NCBI GenBank assembly: GCA_025093985.1
Contig: JACAAK010000026.1
Span: 1-64,000, forward strand
DNA: 64,000 bases
Direction: 5' to 3'
DNA from: Calvatia gigantea
Lineage: Eukaryota; Basidiomycota; Agaricomycetes; Agaricales; Lycoperdaceae
The translations under genes were made by a program, and so were the position numbers. Below are positions 1-9,986 of the stretch, piece after piece. Numbering within the stretch: position 1 is the first letter of the stretch; every line of letters begins with the position of its first letter. The notes beneath the pieces are model-generated. The model worked only from the letters and a program-made list of their open reading frames with translations, ran no database searches and was not told the origin of the DNA.

Positions 1-3000
1 CTGGAAATATAGCTCACCAATTTTGACCTGCTGCCAAAAACAACAACTGTGACCTTATCCAGGCTCTGCCACATAACAGGAAATGCTAGCCCACTGCCAT
101 CAAGGTTGAAGGTCTTGTATGCCATCATGAGGTCTTTCTTCATGAGACATTTCCCCTGAGCAGTAATTTCCACATATCTGATGTTTAGGGAGTGCCATCA
201 GCTTGAGGTATCATATCATGTTTGCTATCCAAGCTGTGAGCTGAAAGACTAAGCCTGATACAGCTCTTGTAACAGTCAATTGCTATCTGGCTCACATTCA
301 TCTTCCATTAAACCCTTTATTATGGGTGTCACTAACATTTCTCCTGTAGCTCATCTCCTTTAACCCATACATCACTCTTTTTTGCCTCATGGGTGTGAGC
401 TTCATCACAGCTGTCTGGACTCATGTTTGACCCCTTTCCCTCCAGTTCTGGTAAAGTAGAATCATGTACTGAGCACCAAAAGAAAACTACCCTTCCTTAA
501 TCCTATAACCTTCTGCAAATTTGCCTTATTGGCCACTGTTGTAATCAGAAAGGTTTAAATCAAGGGGTTACACCTGCTCACATACTAGAGCATCAATTTC
601 TGGGTCACATGCAGGCACACATTGCTTGAAACCACCTTTGGACCCCAAGATATGTCCAATGCCAATTCCCATAATCAGGACATTGAGCAGAATGGACCAT
701 GAGGGTTACATGCATAGTGTTGAACAAGAGATGGGGATGAGCAAAAGAGCAATAAGATAGGACAGTGGTTACCACAGTTTGTATTCATTGTTCCATGCCA
801 GTTATCATGATAGCATCTATAATGGACATATTGTTTGGATTGATATGATCCAGACTCTGCCTATGGCCACAGCAAAGAAATAGTGAGTCACAGGATCTTT
901 GATTCTGCTGGTATTACTAATCTCCCAAATTAGTCTATGCTCCTGTGCCACTTGTCAGTTTTCTCCATGTCTCTACAAAGAGCATAGAATGCTTTCTTCC
1001 CCCTGCCTCCCTCTCTCTAGCATATTTGTGATCCTGTGGGCCACACTTTAGATATCTCTTATCATCACTTACTTGTATGGTGTCTGACTATCTAATGGAT
1101 GATATTACACCCAAGATCCCAAGTTCTACCAATGAGCAAACATGGACAATGACCTGGAACTGTGTGCAGTACCATCAGGAGGAAGTACATCAAGGTACAA
1201 GTGAGTAACAGTTAGATGATGGGTAGTGGTGGTGGGGGTACTTACTGTAATCCTTTATAGCGCTTGTGAGGACCTTTGGGAATTTGATAGTGAGGGTGTT
1301 TCCACATATTGATGCATTGATGTCAATGCCTTGTCTCCTTGAGGCCAGGCATATGCGTTGAAGGAATATATAGAGCATTGGCACAGGGGTGGGCTCCAGC
1401 TATATAGACTGTCATCCTCTTTGTGCCACTCCTAGCACCCCTCACACACACTTTCCCTCTGTCAAGGGCTCAATGGCATCCCCCCCCTCTTCATGATTTC
1501 TCAATTCACCCATTTTCCCATTTATCTCTGTAACATGAGTTTCTTTTCTGGCAGATGATCTCCAAATGACAACTGGCTCCAGAAGTGTGCTCAATTTGTA
1601 ATGTTCCATCCTATTCCCTCAACATTTTAACCCTTGAGGAACCCAAGGATGAAAAACCAAATAACAGTGGATGGCAGCACAATTCAATATCCTACTTGCC
1701 AATAACACTTCTTCAATTCCATTCAGTCCCATGTCCTCTGAACACAAAGCCTAGTCTCTTTACCTTCACTACTGCTGTACTGTTGCTACCCATACTACCA
1801 ATTATCATCATCATTGGTACCTCAACCACCAAAATCAAAACAACAGAAGAAACACAAGAGCACTCCCATGGAAATTGGTGTTTTTTTTTACCTGGGTATG
1901 CCTACAATTTGAAAATGATATTAGAACAATGAAATGGATTTGGCATACATATGTGGAATTCATGACATTGATTGCTATGATACATGTGAAAATAGGATAC
2001 TATTACTGCTACTACTGTAACAGTAGTGCCTACTGCTTCAGCTGGTCCTTTAAGTGCCAGTATCCTTGACCTTGCCACTATTTGATCACTGTGGCAGCTG
2101 ATGATGAGATTCTGGATAGATGAGGTGGATGAGGGGATGGGAGTTAGAATGGTACAAATGGTACTCAAGAACAGGGACAGGAAAAAGAAAAGGTGCTGAA
2201 GTTGGAAGAATGGGAGAAGAATGCATGAGAATACATGTAGTAGGCTAGTTGTGGATTTTGGGGCATGTTAGTTTTCAAGATGCATTCAAATCTTAGCTTG
2301 CCTAGTTTGCTGTTTCTGTTAACTTGTTTGTGAAAGAACCTTGTAAGCCCCACTTGATATACTTGTGGGTTCTATGATGGAGTATACCTCATATGTGGGC
2401 CAAACTATCAAGTTTCTGTATGACAAATTTTCAAAGACTATGCCACCTGAGGTAAAACATCTTGGTTTGGCTTCCCACCACCACAGCTGATGATTCTTTC
2501 AGAACTTAACCATCCAGCATATCATTTGAAAGCAGCAACTCAAAAATTCAGGATCTGGAGAAATATATTTGTGGTGACATGGAAGGTGCTCAGCTGTATT
2601 GATATCAGGAAATGGTGAGCATCTCTATATTTATGTGTTATCCTATGTTCAGCTACCTCAGACTGCCGGAGGAGTACAAACTATGAATGCAACTTCAACT
2701 GTTGATTTAATTTACACAAATACTGCATTAGGGCAGCTTAGCACTGCATCTATTTGAACTAACAAGGACACTGAGGGATTCACAGTGTTTTGCCATCAGG
2801 GATTTTGAATTTGAGGGAGAGGAAGTTGAACATGTTGGTCTGGGTGGAAGTATGAAGTCAATGATCTTAAGGTAGTAGAAGGTGGTATATAAGTCAGAAT
2901 GATAACCTACAGAAGGCCCAGTGGCTTTACTTCCAGACAAATCAGTTGTAGCAGTAAGATATGTTTTCGACAGCTAATACAACTGTCCCACTTTGGCTTA

Positions 3001-3020
3001 TAGCTACTATGGCTATAGAG
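1..3020. other. Old non-coding or relic sequence, no recognisable gene
   Basis: I find no open frame here that resembles a known family. The longest frames (about 115 codons near 1585-1932 and 88 codons near 1902-2168 on the minus strand) have no domain signature. About 330-550 looks like a diverged copy of about 32330-32540, the region just upstream of the NLR pseudogene: both contain 'ctggactcatgtt' followed by a similar A/C-rich stretch. This may therefore be a decayed duplicate of NLR flanking DNA. The sequence is CpG-poor and TG/CA-rich, like the other old parts of the window. It is the left flank of Copia-1 and ends with that element's target site TAGAG (3016-3020). Confidence 0.5.
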
Positions 3021-3342
3021 TGTTGAATCTCGATCCGTACCACTACATTGGTTCAGTCTATTTATAGCTGAAACGGATTCTTGAGTACTTCACTCTTGAA
3101 GAGAGATAATGAACAATGTACTAGACCGCACTCTAGGTTGCTGGTCGTGGTCTATTAAATAGAACAATGTACGCAGTATGCTCTGTATATGCTACTGGCA
3201 GATAAGACCTCACCTGTATTAGGTAGAATGGTGCACAGACCAGAGACATTAGATATATAAGACCTATGTAATATGCATATATTCTTTAGACAATCCAGTC
3301 TATCTTCTGCCCAACATTCCTCTCAGATATCCGCTAGCTACT
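3021..3342 (+). repeat. Copia-1 5' LTR, first part (interrupted)
   Basis: This matches the first 322 bp of the 3' LTR at 17819-18226. A perfect CTA(A/T)4TAG sequence lies at 3058-3067 and a TATA-like 'tatataa' at 3254-3260. The LTR is broken at CTACT (3338-3342), the target site of Gypsy-A1, and resumes at 9738. Confidence 0.93.
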
Positions 3343-3651
3343 TGTTATGAGTTTCCACCGATCATAACGAGTTCCGTGCTATTCTGCATTGCTAATTATC
3401 TGTGTACCTGTTTCAGCTATTCTAGTCCAGCGTTCCCCGAAGATATGACTCATACTAGCTACCACGCCTTGACCGGACGTTTCATGTAGTTACTCCATCC
3501 GTTCAACCGGATAAGCCCTAGATGTATTTAAGCGTACATACACCCTGTTGTATTCGGTACGCTTAACCACCTTCTGTTCTCTTTCCCTTACTCGCCCTCA
3601 AGACTTAGCCAAAGCTGCAACCTGAGGTCTAAACCAACTAAGGTCGTAACA
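3343..3651 (+). repeat. Gypsy-A1 5' LTR
   Basis: The 309-bp LTR begins TGTTATGAG and ends GTCGTAACA (TG...CA). It holds a TATA box (TATTTAA, 3525-3531) and the predicted transcript start about 34 bp downstream. It matches the LTR at 9429-9737 with one visible difference. Confidence 0.96.
3525..3569 (+). promoter_or_regulatory. TATA box and predicted transcript start in the Gypsy-A1 LTR
   Basis: TATTTAA at 3525-3531 is followed 34 bp later by ACGCTTAACCA (3559-3569). That 11-mer is the exact reverse complement of the site just after the LTR. In self-priming elements such as Tf1 the complementary stretch is the very 5' end of the mRNA, so 3559 is the inferred transcription start. Confidence 0.6.
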
Positions 3652-3653
3652 TT

Positions 3654-3664
3654 TGGTTAAGCGT
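3654..3664 (+). promoter_or_regulatory. Self-priming primer-binding site of Gypsy-A1
   Basis: TGGTTAAGCGT lies 2 nt after the LTR end and is exactly complementary over 11 nt to ACGCTTAACCA at 3559-3569 inside the LTR. This is the length and arrangement known for self-primed reverse transcription in Tf1. A tRNA primer ending in CCA could also pair with the first TGG, but I know of no tRNA that would match the rest. Confidence 0.65.
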
Positions 3665-3732
3665 CATCACCTCACCTTGCAGGAGACAGAGTTGAAAAAG
3701 ACTCGAACCACGAAGAACCCAGGAGCCATTAT

Positions 3733-4881
3733 ATGAGCTCAAACCCCGACAAATACAGAGAACCGCAGCTTGAAGTTACAGACGACGAACTTGAAACGGA
3801 CAGCGAAACCGAATCATCAGACGAAGAAACAGGGAACCCTGAAGTACCTGTACCAGAAACGGTTGTAACAGACAACGAACCCGGAGAAACCACGCAAGGA
3901 GTAAACCCAACAGGAGTAGAAGCAGTTATATCAGAACTCTTCGACGAACTCGACATAGCAGAAGAACAGTTAGGACAACAGGAGAATCAAGACACCGAAA
4001 CAGAATCAGAATCAGGAGACTCAGCAATGACGGACAATACTGCACCTACCACAGCCCCTAACACAAAGGGCCTTGTGCCGGACCCAGGGTTCTTCGATGG
4101 AACACGAACCAAATTCGACGACTGGTGGAGAGCCATGACACTCTTCATGAAATTCAACAAAGTCAGCATGGCAGATGATAAAGCTATAGCAGTCTTGGCC
4201 AGACTGAGAGGAGGAACAGCAGGAGCATACGCAGCAATGAAAGCACCACAAATCCTGGAGGGAGAAGACTCCGTAGACTGGAAGATCTTCGCGGAAGAAT
4301 TCAAGCGAACCTTCTCAGACGATGCCATGAACGCGAAGGCAGAATGGCAGATCGAGAAATTCAAACAAGGGAATAGAAACACGGCCGACTACCTCATCGA
4401 ATTTGAAGTACTGAAAAACAAGGCAAAAACTGACAACCGACATGCCATGTTCCTGTTGCGAAAAAACGCCCGACAAGATATTATCCACACCATCACAGGC
4501 TACCCTCCAGCCGCGCGACCCGATACATACCCAGAATGGAAGGAGGCTATACTAGCAGTCGGACAAGGATACGAAGCATCCGAATACCGAGGAGATAAGA
4601 AAACTAACTCGGGAACTACTTATGGAGGAATGGGAGAACCCATGGAGATAGGAAGTAGGCGACATGTGTTCAATGCAAAAGGGGAACCCAAATGCTACAA
4701 CTGTGGGATATTCGGACACATGTCCAAAGACTGCAAGAAACCCAAGGGGTTAACATGCTACAACTGCGGCAAAATCGGACACATAGCTAAAGCATGCACC
4801 GCACCAAAGAAAGTACAGATCCGAGCAATGGACGAAGCAAAACCAGAGGAACATCAGGATTTTTCCGGAGACTCCGAGTAG
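3733..4881 (+). CDS. gag: Gag polyprotein of Gypsy-A1
   Basis: This 382-residue protein is the structural capsid and nucleocapsid precursor that would package the element RNA in the cytoplasm. Residues 1-100 are strongly acidic (many Glu, Asp and Thr). Residues about 115-290 form a Retrotrans_gag-like capsid region starting near GFFDGTRTKFDDWW. Two classical CCHC zinc knuckles (CX2CX4HX4C) lie at residues 321-334 and 342-355, the RNA-binding part. The start ATG at 3733 is the first in frame after the leader, and the matching ATG is kept in copies A2 (43248) and A3 (54915). The gene ends at TAG 4879-4881, with the -1 frameshift heptamer 22 nt upstream. It is open throughout, unlike pol. Confidence 0.93.
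   Translation: MSSNPDKYREPQLEVTDDELETDSETESSDEETGNPEVPVPETVVTDNEPGETTQGVNPTGVEAVISELFDELDIAEEQLGQQENQDTETESESGDSAMTDNTAPTTAPNTKGLVPDPGFFDGTRTKFDDWWRAMTLFMKFNKVSMADDKAIAVLARLRGGTAGAYAAMKAPQILEGEDSVDWKIFAEEFKRTFSDDAMNAKAEWQIEKFKQGNRNTADYLIEFEVLKNKAKTDNRHAMFLLRKNARQDIIHTITGYPPAARPDTYPEWKEAILAVGQGYEASEYRGDKKTNSGTTYGGMGEPMEIGSRRHVFNAKGEPKCYNCGIFGHMSKDCKKPKGLTCYNCGKIGHIAKACTAPKKVQIRAMDEAKPEEHQDFSGDSE
4857..4863 (+). promoter_or_regulatory. Probable -1 ribosomal frameshift heptamer G_GAT_TTT
   Basis: In the gag frame the codons read (CA)G GAT TTT, an X_XXY_YYZ slippery heptamer. Slipping by -1 enters the pol frame, which is open from here to 4949. The same heptamer, in the same frame, lies at the end of gag in A2 (45522-45528), A3 (56665-56671) and the unrelated Gypsy-B (39307-39301, minus). 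The closest precedent I know is the MMTV pro/pol site, which differs only in the last base. Confidence 0.6.
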
Positions 4882-4952
4882 GCGCTGCCTCGAGAGTCAA
4901 GAAACTTGTATCTAGGATATCAGAAGAATATTACACGATTCCTCAGAAATGA

Positions 4953-7900
4953 AAGCGCGAATTAAACCTAAAAGGAAAAATCCAAACCCCGACAAAAAGA
5001 ATCACAGTAAACACTATAGTCGACTCGGGATGCACCACCAGCAGCATCAGCAAAAAGCTGGTAGACGAAGAAAAAATCCCCACGGAAAAATTGGGACAAG
5101 AGATCACGGTACTTAACGCGGACGGCACGACAAACCAAGGAGGAAAGGTCACAGAAAAGGCAACTATACAAATGGAAATTGAAGGGCACAAAGAAACAAT
5201 CGAAGCATCGGTCGTACAACTCCAAGACAGGGCAGAAATATTCCTAGGACACGACTGGCTCATCAAACACAACCCGGAAGTAAACTGGCGAACAGGAGAA
5301 ATAAAATTCAACCGATGCCCAAAGGACTGTAAAGTCCCACACCAAAGCATCCAGATAACAGACAAAATCCGAAACATGACCGCCACCGAGGATATATGGG
5401 AAGAAGAAGAAGAACCCGACCCCACCGAACCATCAGACCTGCCGGACTACGTACGACCATTCACACATTTATTCAACAAAACTACATTCGACAAGCTGCC
5501 TGAACGAACAGAATGGGACCACGAGATAATCTTAACAGAAGACGCGCCCAAGGAAATCAATGCAGGAACCTACAACATGACGATCAAAGAACAAGACGAA
5601 CTCAAGACATTTGTCAAGGAAAATCTCGAGTCAGGACGAATACGACCATCGAAATCACCATATGCTGCACCCACCTTTTTCATCCCAAAAAAGGATGGTT
5701 CAAAACGACTCATTCAAGATTACCGACGACTGAATAACGTAGTCATCAAGGATAAAACACCGCTGCCTCGAATTGGGGAAGTCATCGACAAATTAGGGAA
5801 AGCCAAATATTTCAACAAACTGGACATCATTTGGGGCTATAACAACGTCCGAATCAAAGAAGGAGACGAGTGGAAAGCAGCCTTCCTAACCAACGAAGGG
5901 CTATTCGAACCTACAGTAATGTTTTTCAGTCTCAGCAATTCACCTGGAACGTTTTCAAGAATGATGGCGAGCATCTTCCGAGACTTGCTACGAGACGGAG
6001 ACATAGTAAACTATATGGACGACTTCGCAATTCCGGGAGACACCAAAGAACAACTACAAGAACGAACCATCCGATTCTTAGAAAGAGCAGCCGAGCACAA
6101 CCTGTGCTTCAAACGATCCAAATGCATCTTCGACGCCGAAGAAATCCCAATGCTAGGAGTAACAGTAGGACACGGACGCATTGAAATGGAGGCCGAAAAG
6201 GTAAAATCAGTACGAGAATGGCCCCAACCGCACAACAAGAAGGGAGTAGAAAGATTCCTTGGTTTTGCCAACTACTACCGCCGATTTATAAAAAACTTCA
6301 GCAAGATAGCGGCCCCATTGAACAGGCTGAAAGGATCAGAGGAGTGGGAGTGGAAAGAGGAACAACAATCAGCATTCGACGAACTAAAGCAACGAATCAC
6401 CGAGGAGCCCACCTTAACACTACCCCAAAGAAAAGGTCAATTCCGGGTAGAAGTCGACGCATCAAACTATGCACTAGGAGGAGTACTCTCACAAGAACAA
6501 AATTCCAAATGGCACCCAATCGCATTCACGTCCTGCACATTATCGCCAGCAGAACGGAATTATGAAATCTACGACAAAGAACTATTGGCTATCATGCATG
6601 CACTAAAGGAATGGCGACACTACCTACTGGATGCAGAAGAAAAATTCGAAATCTGGACCGACCACGAAAATCTGAAGTACTACAGAGAACCCCAGAAACT
6701 AAACGGCCGACAAGCTAGATGGTACCTATGGTTACAGGACTATGACTTTACACTGCGCCACGTACCAGGAAAAACAAACACAAAAGCGGACCTCCTCTCC
6801 AGAATCTACCAAGAACCAGGACAGGAAGAGGAGAAACTAGTCACCATGATTCGAGACACCTGGCTGACAAACAGGAAAAACGATGAACCACCAGAGGGGA
6901 CCATCTTGCTCCGCGCCGAACTGTTTATAGAACCCACCCTCAAAGAACGAATCAAGGCGAGCAAGCGACGAGAAATGGCCATCATCCGAAAAATACACGG
7001 CCAAAACCCTGACATCGCCGAACACGACGGAATAATCTACAAAAACGCCAGCATGTATGTACCACCCGAACCGACACTCAGAGAAGAAGTACTACACCAG
7101 TATCACGACGCCCCTGATGCAGGGCACCCGGGACAACACCGAATGATCGAGCTGGTAACCAGAGATTACTGGTGGCCGACAATCTGAACGGACATCCAAA
7201 AGTACATCAAAGGATGCCAAAATTGCCAACGAAATAAGCCACGCAAGACACCTTTAAAGACACCTCTGCACCCGCTTCCCATCCCCGACGGTCCATGGGA
7301 AGAAGTGAGCATCGACCTCATTGGGCCTCTACCCGAATCAGAAGGAAAAGATGCTATCCTAGTCATTGTCGACCGGTTCTCAAAAATGATACGACTCATA
7401 GCGACAAGGACGGATGTTTCCTCAAAAGAACTAGCACAGCACTACCGAGATGAAATATGGAAGCTACATGGAATGCTGAGGAAAGTCCTCAGTGACCGAG
7501 GATCACAGTTTGCGTCCGAATTCACCGGCGAACTGTTCAAAGGACTAGGGATAGAACGAAACCTATCAACGGCCTATCACCCACAGACCGACGGGCAAAC
7601 AGAAAGGATCAACAGAGAAGTCGAAACATACCTGAGGATATACTGCAACTATGACCAAAACGACTGGGCGAAGTGGCTGTCCATGGCCGAATTCCAATAC
7701 AACGACAAGAAACACACCGGCACTCAGATGACACCGTTCTACCTGAACTACGGAAGACACCCCTGGAAAGGAAAGGAAAGCGGAACAACGAACAACCCTA
7801 GCAGCACGGAGTTCCTAAAACAACTCCAGAATGCAAGAGACAATGCCACTTCCGCACTACAATCATACCAAGAAAAGATGAAACGAACACACGATAACAG

Positions 7901-8417
7901 CAAGATGAACACAAGGACATATCAGATCAACGATGAAGTATGGTTAGAAAACACCAACATCCATACCAATCAGTCATCAAAGAAGCTAGGCCAAAAAAGG
8001 TATGGGCCTTTCCGAATTAAGGAAAAAATAGGGGAAGCGGCATATCGGCTGGCGATACCAGAAGGATGGGCCATCCATGATGTGTTCAACGAACAACTGC
8101 TAACACCGGCACAAAAGGCATCATTCCACATCCAGAAAGAGGCACCAGCGCCCGAACCAATGATCATCAACAACGAGGAAGAATACGAAGTAGAAGAAGT
8201 CCGAGGAAAATGATGAAGAGGAAGGGGATATCAATTCCTCATACACTGGAAAGGATATAGCAACGAAGAAGATACGTGGACAGCGGAGTCAAACCTACAA
8301 AACGCCCAAGACGCGATAGCAGAGTACCACAAAAGGCATCCGGAGGATACCTATAAAAAGGGGGGCAAGAAATCCAGAAAAACATCAGTCAAGTCAAACC
8401 CCAGACAAAGATACTAG
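4953..8417 (+). pseudogene. pol: Pol polyprotein of Gypsy-A1 (PR-RT-RNaseH-IN-chromodomain), interrupted by TGA codons
   Basis: A single frame codes for the replication enzymes. It is joined to gag by the -1 shift, but a TGA at 4950-4952 separates the overlap from the protease. Domains in order: aspartic protease with DSG at 5022-5030; RT with LDIIWGYNN and YMDD at 6012-6023; RNase H (VDAS, YDKELLA, TDHENL, KADLLSR); integrase HHCC finger near 7110-7230; DD35E core (DLIGPL, SDRGSQF, QTERIN) at about 7305-7620; a chromodomain at about 8225-8340 (HWKGY, TWTAESN). Further stops are TGA 7185-7187, 8211-8213 and 8214-8216, mostly where other copies keep Arg, Gln or Met codons. The frame ends at TAG 8415-8417, six bases before ORF3. 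Confidence 0.9.
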
Positions 8418-8423
8418 CCAAAT

Positions 8424-9410
8424 ATGTCCTCCCAAGCCAACCGCATCTCTATCAGCTCCCTCGTCCACCCCAACCCAACCACAATTTCCTCAGTCCCTCT
8501 CCCAAAGCCAGGCAATAGTCAAGCACCTGCACCCCAAGGCACCCGCTACAACCTCGCAACCACCCCGTCCCCAGCACAAGGACTCCTTGAGGCCCTCCTC
8601 AAAGATGTCAACAAAGCCACAAACGATGAAGTGGAAACAATCACGGCCCAAAACAAACGACTCGCAGTAAACCGCCACATCACCCTCGCTACCGCTTGCA
8701 TCACTTTCACGGACATGTACGCCGGGTTCGCCAACGCATCGTCCTCCACTAGCCAGCACATTCCCGCCATCTTCCGCGCATTAGAATTATCCACCCTCAC
8801 ACCTAGCAAACAGAATCGAGTTCACAGCCTCCAGAACCGTGTTGACCTCGCTCTAGAGGTTTTCAACCACCTTGATATCGCCGACATCTTCTTAGAACTC
8901 GCAGACGTCGCTATGAACCTACTAGGATGTGACAAGACCACAGAAGACCCAGACATCGATCAACTCGTTACACGCATCGGAATCACTCTTGCTGACCTAC
9001 ACACCACCATTCGTTCCCCACCAACCAAACGAGCAGACACGCCCATGGACGAAGAAACCACCGTCTCAATGAAGGAAGAAGTCAACGCACTCCGACGATT
9101 CATAAAGACCATCACTCCACCACAGATCGTATCGGTTTTTCTTCCACCAACAAGATTCTGCAGTGTACTACCAGGCCAAGAAAAGGACCAACATTATTGG
9201 AAAGCGATAGTCAAGAGCTATTGGGACAACTCAACCATCACCGAGTTCCCCTTCAACGGAGTCCCAGTCCCTATCCGTCAAGATGGCCGCAGCCACTTGC
9301 CCGTCTTCTTCGCACGCTCCAACGAAGGAAAGTACCTCATCGGGGCCACCAAGAAAGCCCTCGCCGCAGCCGTAGTCAATGGAGAGTTCGACGAACTTCC
9401 TGAGGCATGA
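8424..9410 (+). CDS. ORF3 of Gypsy-A1, conserved protein of unknown function
   Basis: I do not recognise this 328-residue protein. It sits where env would lie in a retrovirus, but I see no signal peptide, membrane segment or Cys pattern. Residues 1-55 are Ser/Pro-rich and probably disordered. Residues about 55-170 look mostly helical. Residues about 225-328 are the best-conserved part among the three copies (LPGQEKDQHYW, FPFNGVPVPI, GATKKALA, FDELPEA). The ATG follows the pol stop TAG by six bases and is in the pol frame, an arrangement kept in A2 and A3. This suggests stop-codon readthrough or termination-reinitiation. It may be an accessory nucleoprotein or a regulator, but that is a guess. 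The frame is fully open here. Confidence 0.85.
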   Translation: MSSQANRISISSLVHPNPTTISSVPLPKPGNSQAPAPQGTRYNLATTPSPAQGLLEALLKDVNKATNDEVETITAQNKRLAVNRHITLATACITFTDMYAGFANASSSTSQHIPAIFRALELSTLTPSKQNRVHSLQNRVDLALEVFNHLDIADIFLELADVAMNLLGCDKTTEDPDIDQLVTRIGITLADLHTTIRSPPTKRADTPMDEETTVSMKEEVNALRRFIKTITPPQIVSVFLPPTRFCSVLPGQEKDQHYWKAIVKSYWDNSTITEFPFNGVPVPIRQDGRSHLPVFFARSNEGKYLIGATKKALAAAVVNGEFDELPEA

Positions 9411-9418
9411 AGTCTAAT

Positions 9419-9428
9419 CGGAGGGTAT
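9419..9428 (+). promoter_or_regulatory. Polypurine tract of Gypsy-A1
   Basis: CGGAGGGTAT lies directly before the 3' LTR, where the plus-strand primer is expected. The matching positions are CGGGGGATAT in A2 (52489-52498) and a G5-containing tract in A3 (61222-61232). Confidence 0.6.
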
Positions 9429-9737
9429 TGTTATGAGTTTCCACCGATCATAACGAGTTCCGTGCTATTCTGCATTGCTAATTATCTGTGTACCTGTTTC
9501 AGCTATTCTAGTCCAGCGTTCCCCAAAGATATGACTCATACTAGCTACCACGCCTTGACCGGACGTTTCATGTAGTTACTCCATCCGTTCAACCGGATAA
9601 GCCCTAGATGTATTTAAGCGTACATACACCCTGTTGTATTCGGTACGCTTAACCACCTTCTGTTCTCTTTCCCTTACTCGCCCTCAAGACTTAGCCAAAG
9701 CTGCAACCTGAGGTCTAAACCAACTAAGGTCGTAACA
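9429..9737 (+). repeat. Gypsy-A1 3' LTR
   Basis: 309 bp, TGTTATGAG...CGTAACA, one visible difference from the 5' LTR. Followed by the target duplication CTACT (9738-9742), after which the Copia-1 LTR resumes. Confidence 0.96.
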
Positions 9738-9828
9738 CTACTGTTTATAACATGTATCTCAACAACCCCAGTGAGTACGACTCCCCTCCACCACTAGTGC
9801 AAACTATTGTGGTGTACTCGTCTTAACA
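9738..9828 (+). repeat. Copia-1 5' LTR, second part
   Basis: This continues the Copia-1 LTR after the Gypsy-A1 insertion, matching the last part of 17819-18226 and ending CTTAACA. The first five bases are the CTACT duplication. Confidence 0.93.
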
Positions 9829-9840
9829 GGTTATGGGCCC
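9829..9840 (+). promoter_or_regulatory. Copia-1 primer-binding site, half-tRNA type
   Basis: GGTTATGGGCCC follows the LTR end directly. Its complement is the anticodon arm of eukaryotic initiator tRNA-Met (GGGCCCAUAACC, containing CAU). Drosophila copia uses a 5' fragment of that tRNA in the same way. The identical site is present in Copia-2 (30068-30079, minus) and in the fragment at 44668-44679 (minus). Confidence 0.75.
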
Positions 9841-9986
9841 TGACCGCCGCTCACTCCAACCGCGCTTTGCAACGCTGGTAGAGTGTAGGAGGCTACGGTC
9901 ATATGCAACCTGGGAGACGGTGGCCCTTTGGTCCATTTGATTCCTGAGTCTGCCCCATGTTGCGACGCGTGCATTACGCATAGCAT

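Larger units (their letters stand above)
3343..9737 (+). mobile_element. Gypsy-A1: young Ty3/gypsy chromovirus with a third ORF
   Basis: A 6.4-kb element with two 309-bp LTRs (3343-3651 and 9429-9737) that I see differing at a single base (CCCCGAAG versus CCCCAAAG). It is flanked by the target duplication CTACT (3338-3342 and 9738-9742). Order: LTR, self-priming site, gag, pol (PR-RT-RNaseH-IN-chromodomain), ORF3, polypurine tract, LTR. The near-identical LTRs mean recent insertion, yet pol has four in-frame TGA codons. Two older copies, A2 and A3, lie at 42862-52805 and 54529-61535. Confidence 0.96.

Noticed and set aside
1585..2168. Possible small host genes near the left edge
   Set aside because: Short frames without domains, in sequence of relic composition, and no convincing splice structure.
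8424..9410. ORF3 of Gypsy-A as an env-like gene
   Set aside because: No signal peptide, transmembrane segment, furin-type site or cysteine pattern. Only the position matches env.
9829..9840. tRNA-Met gene
   Set aside because: Only a 12-base match to the anticodon arm next to an LTR; no tRNA fold around it.
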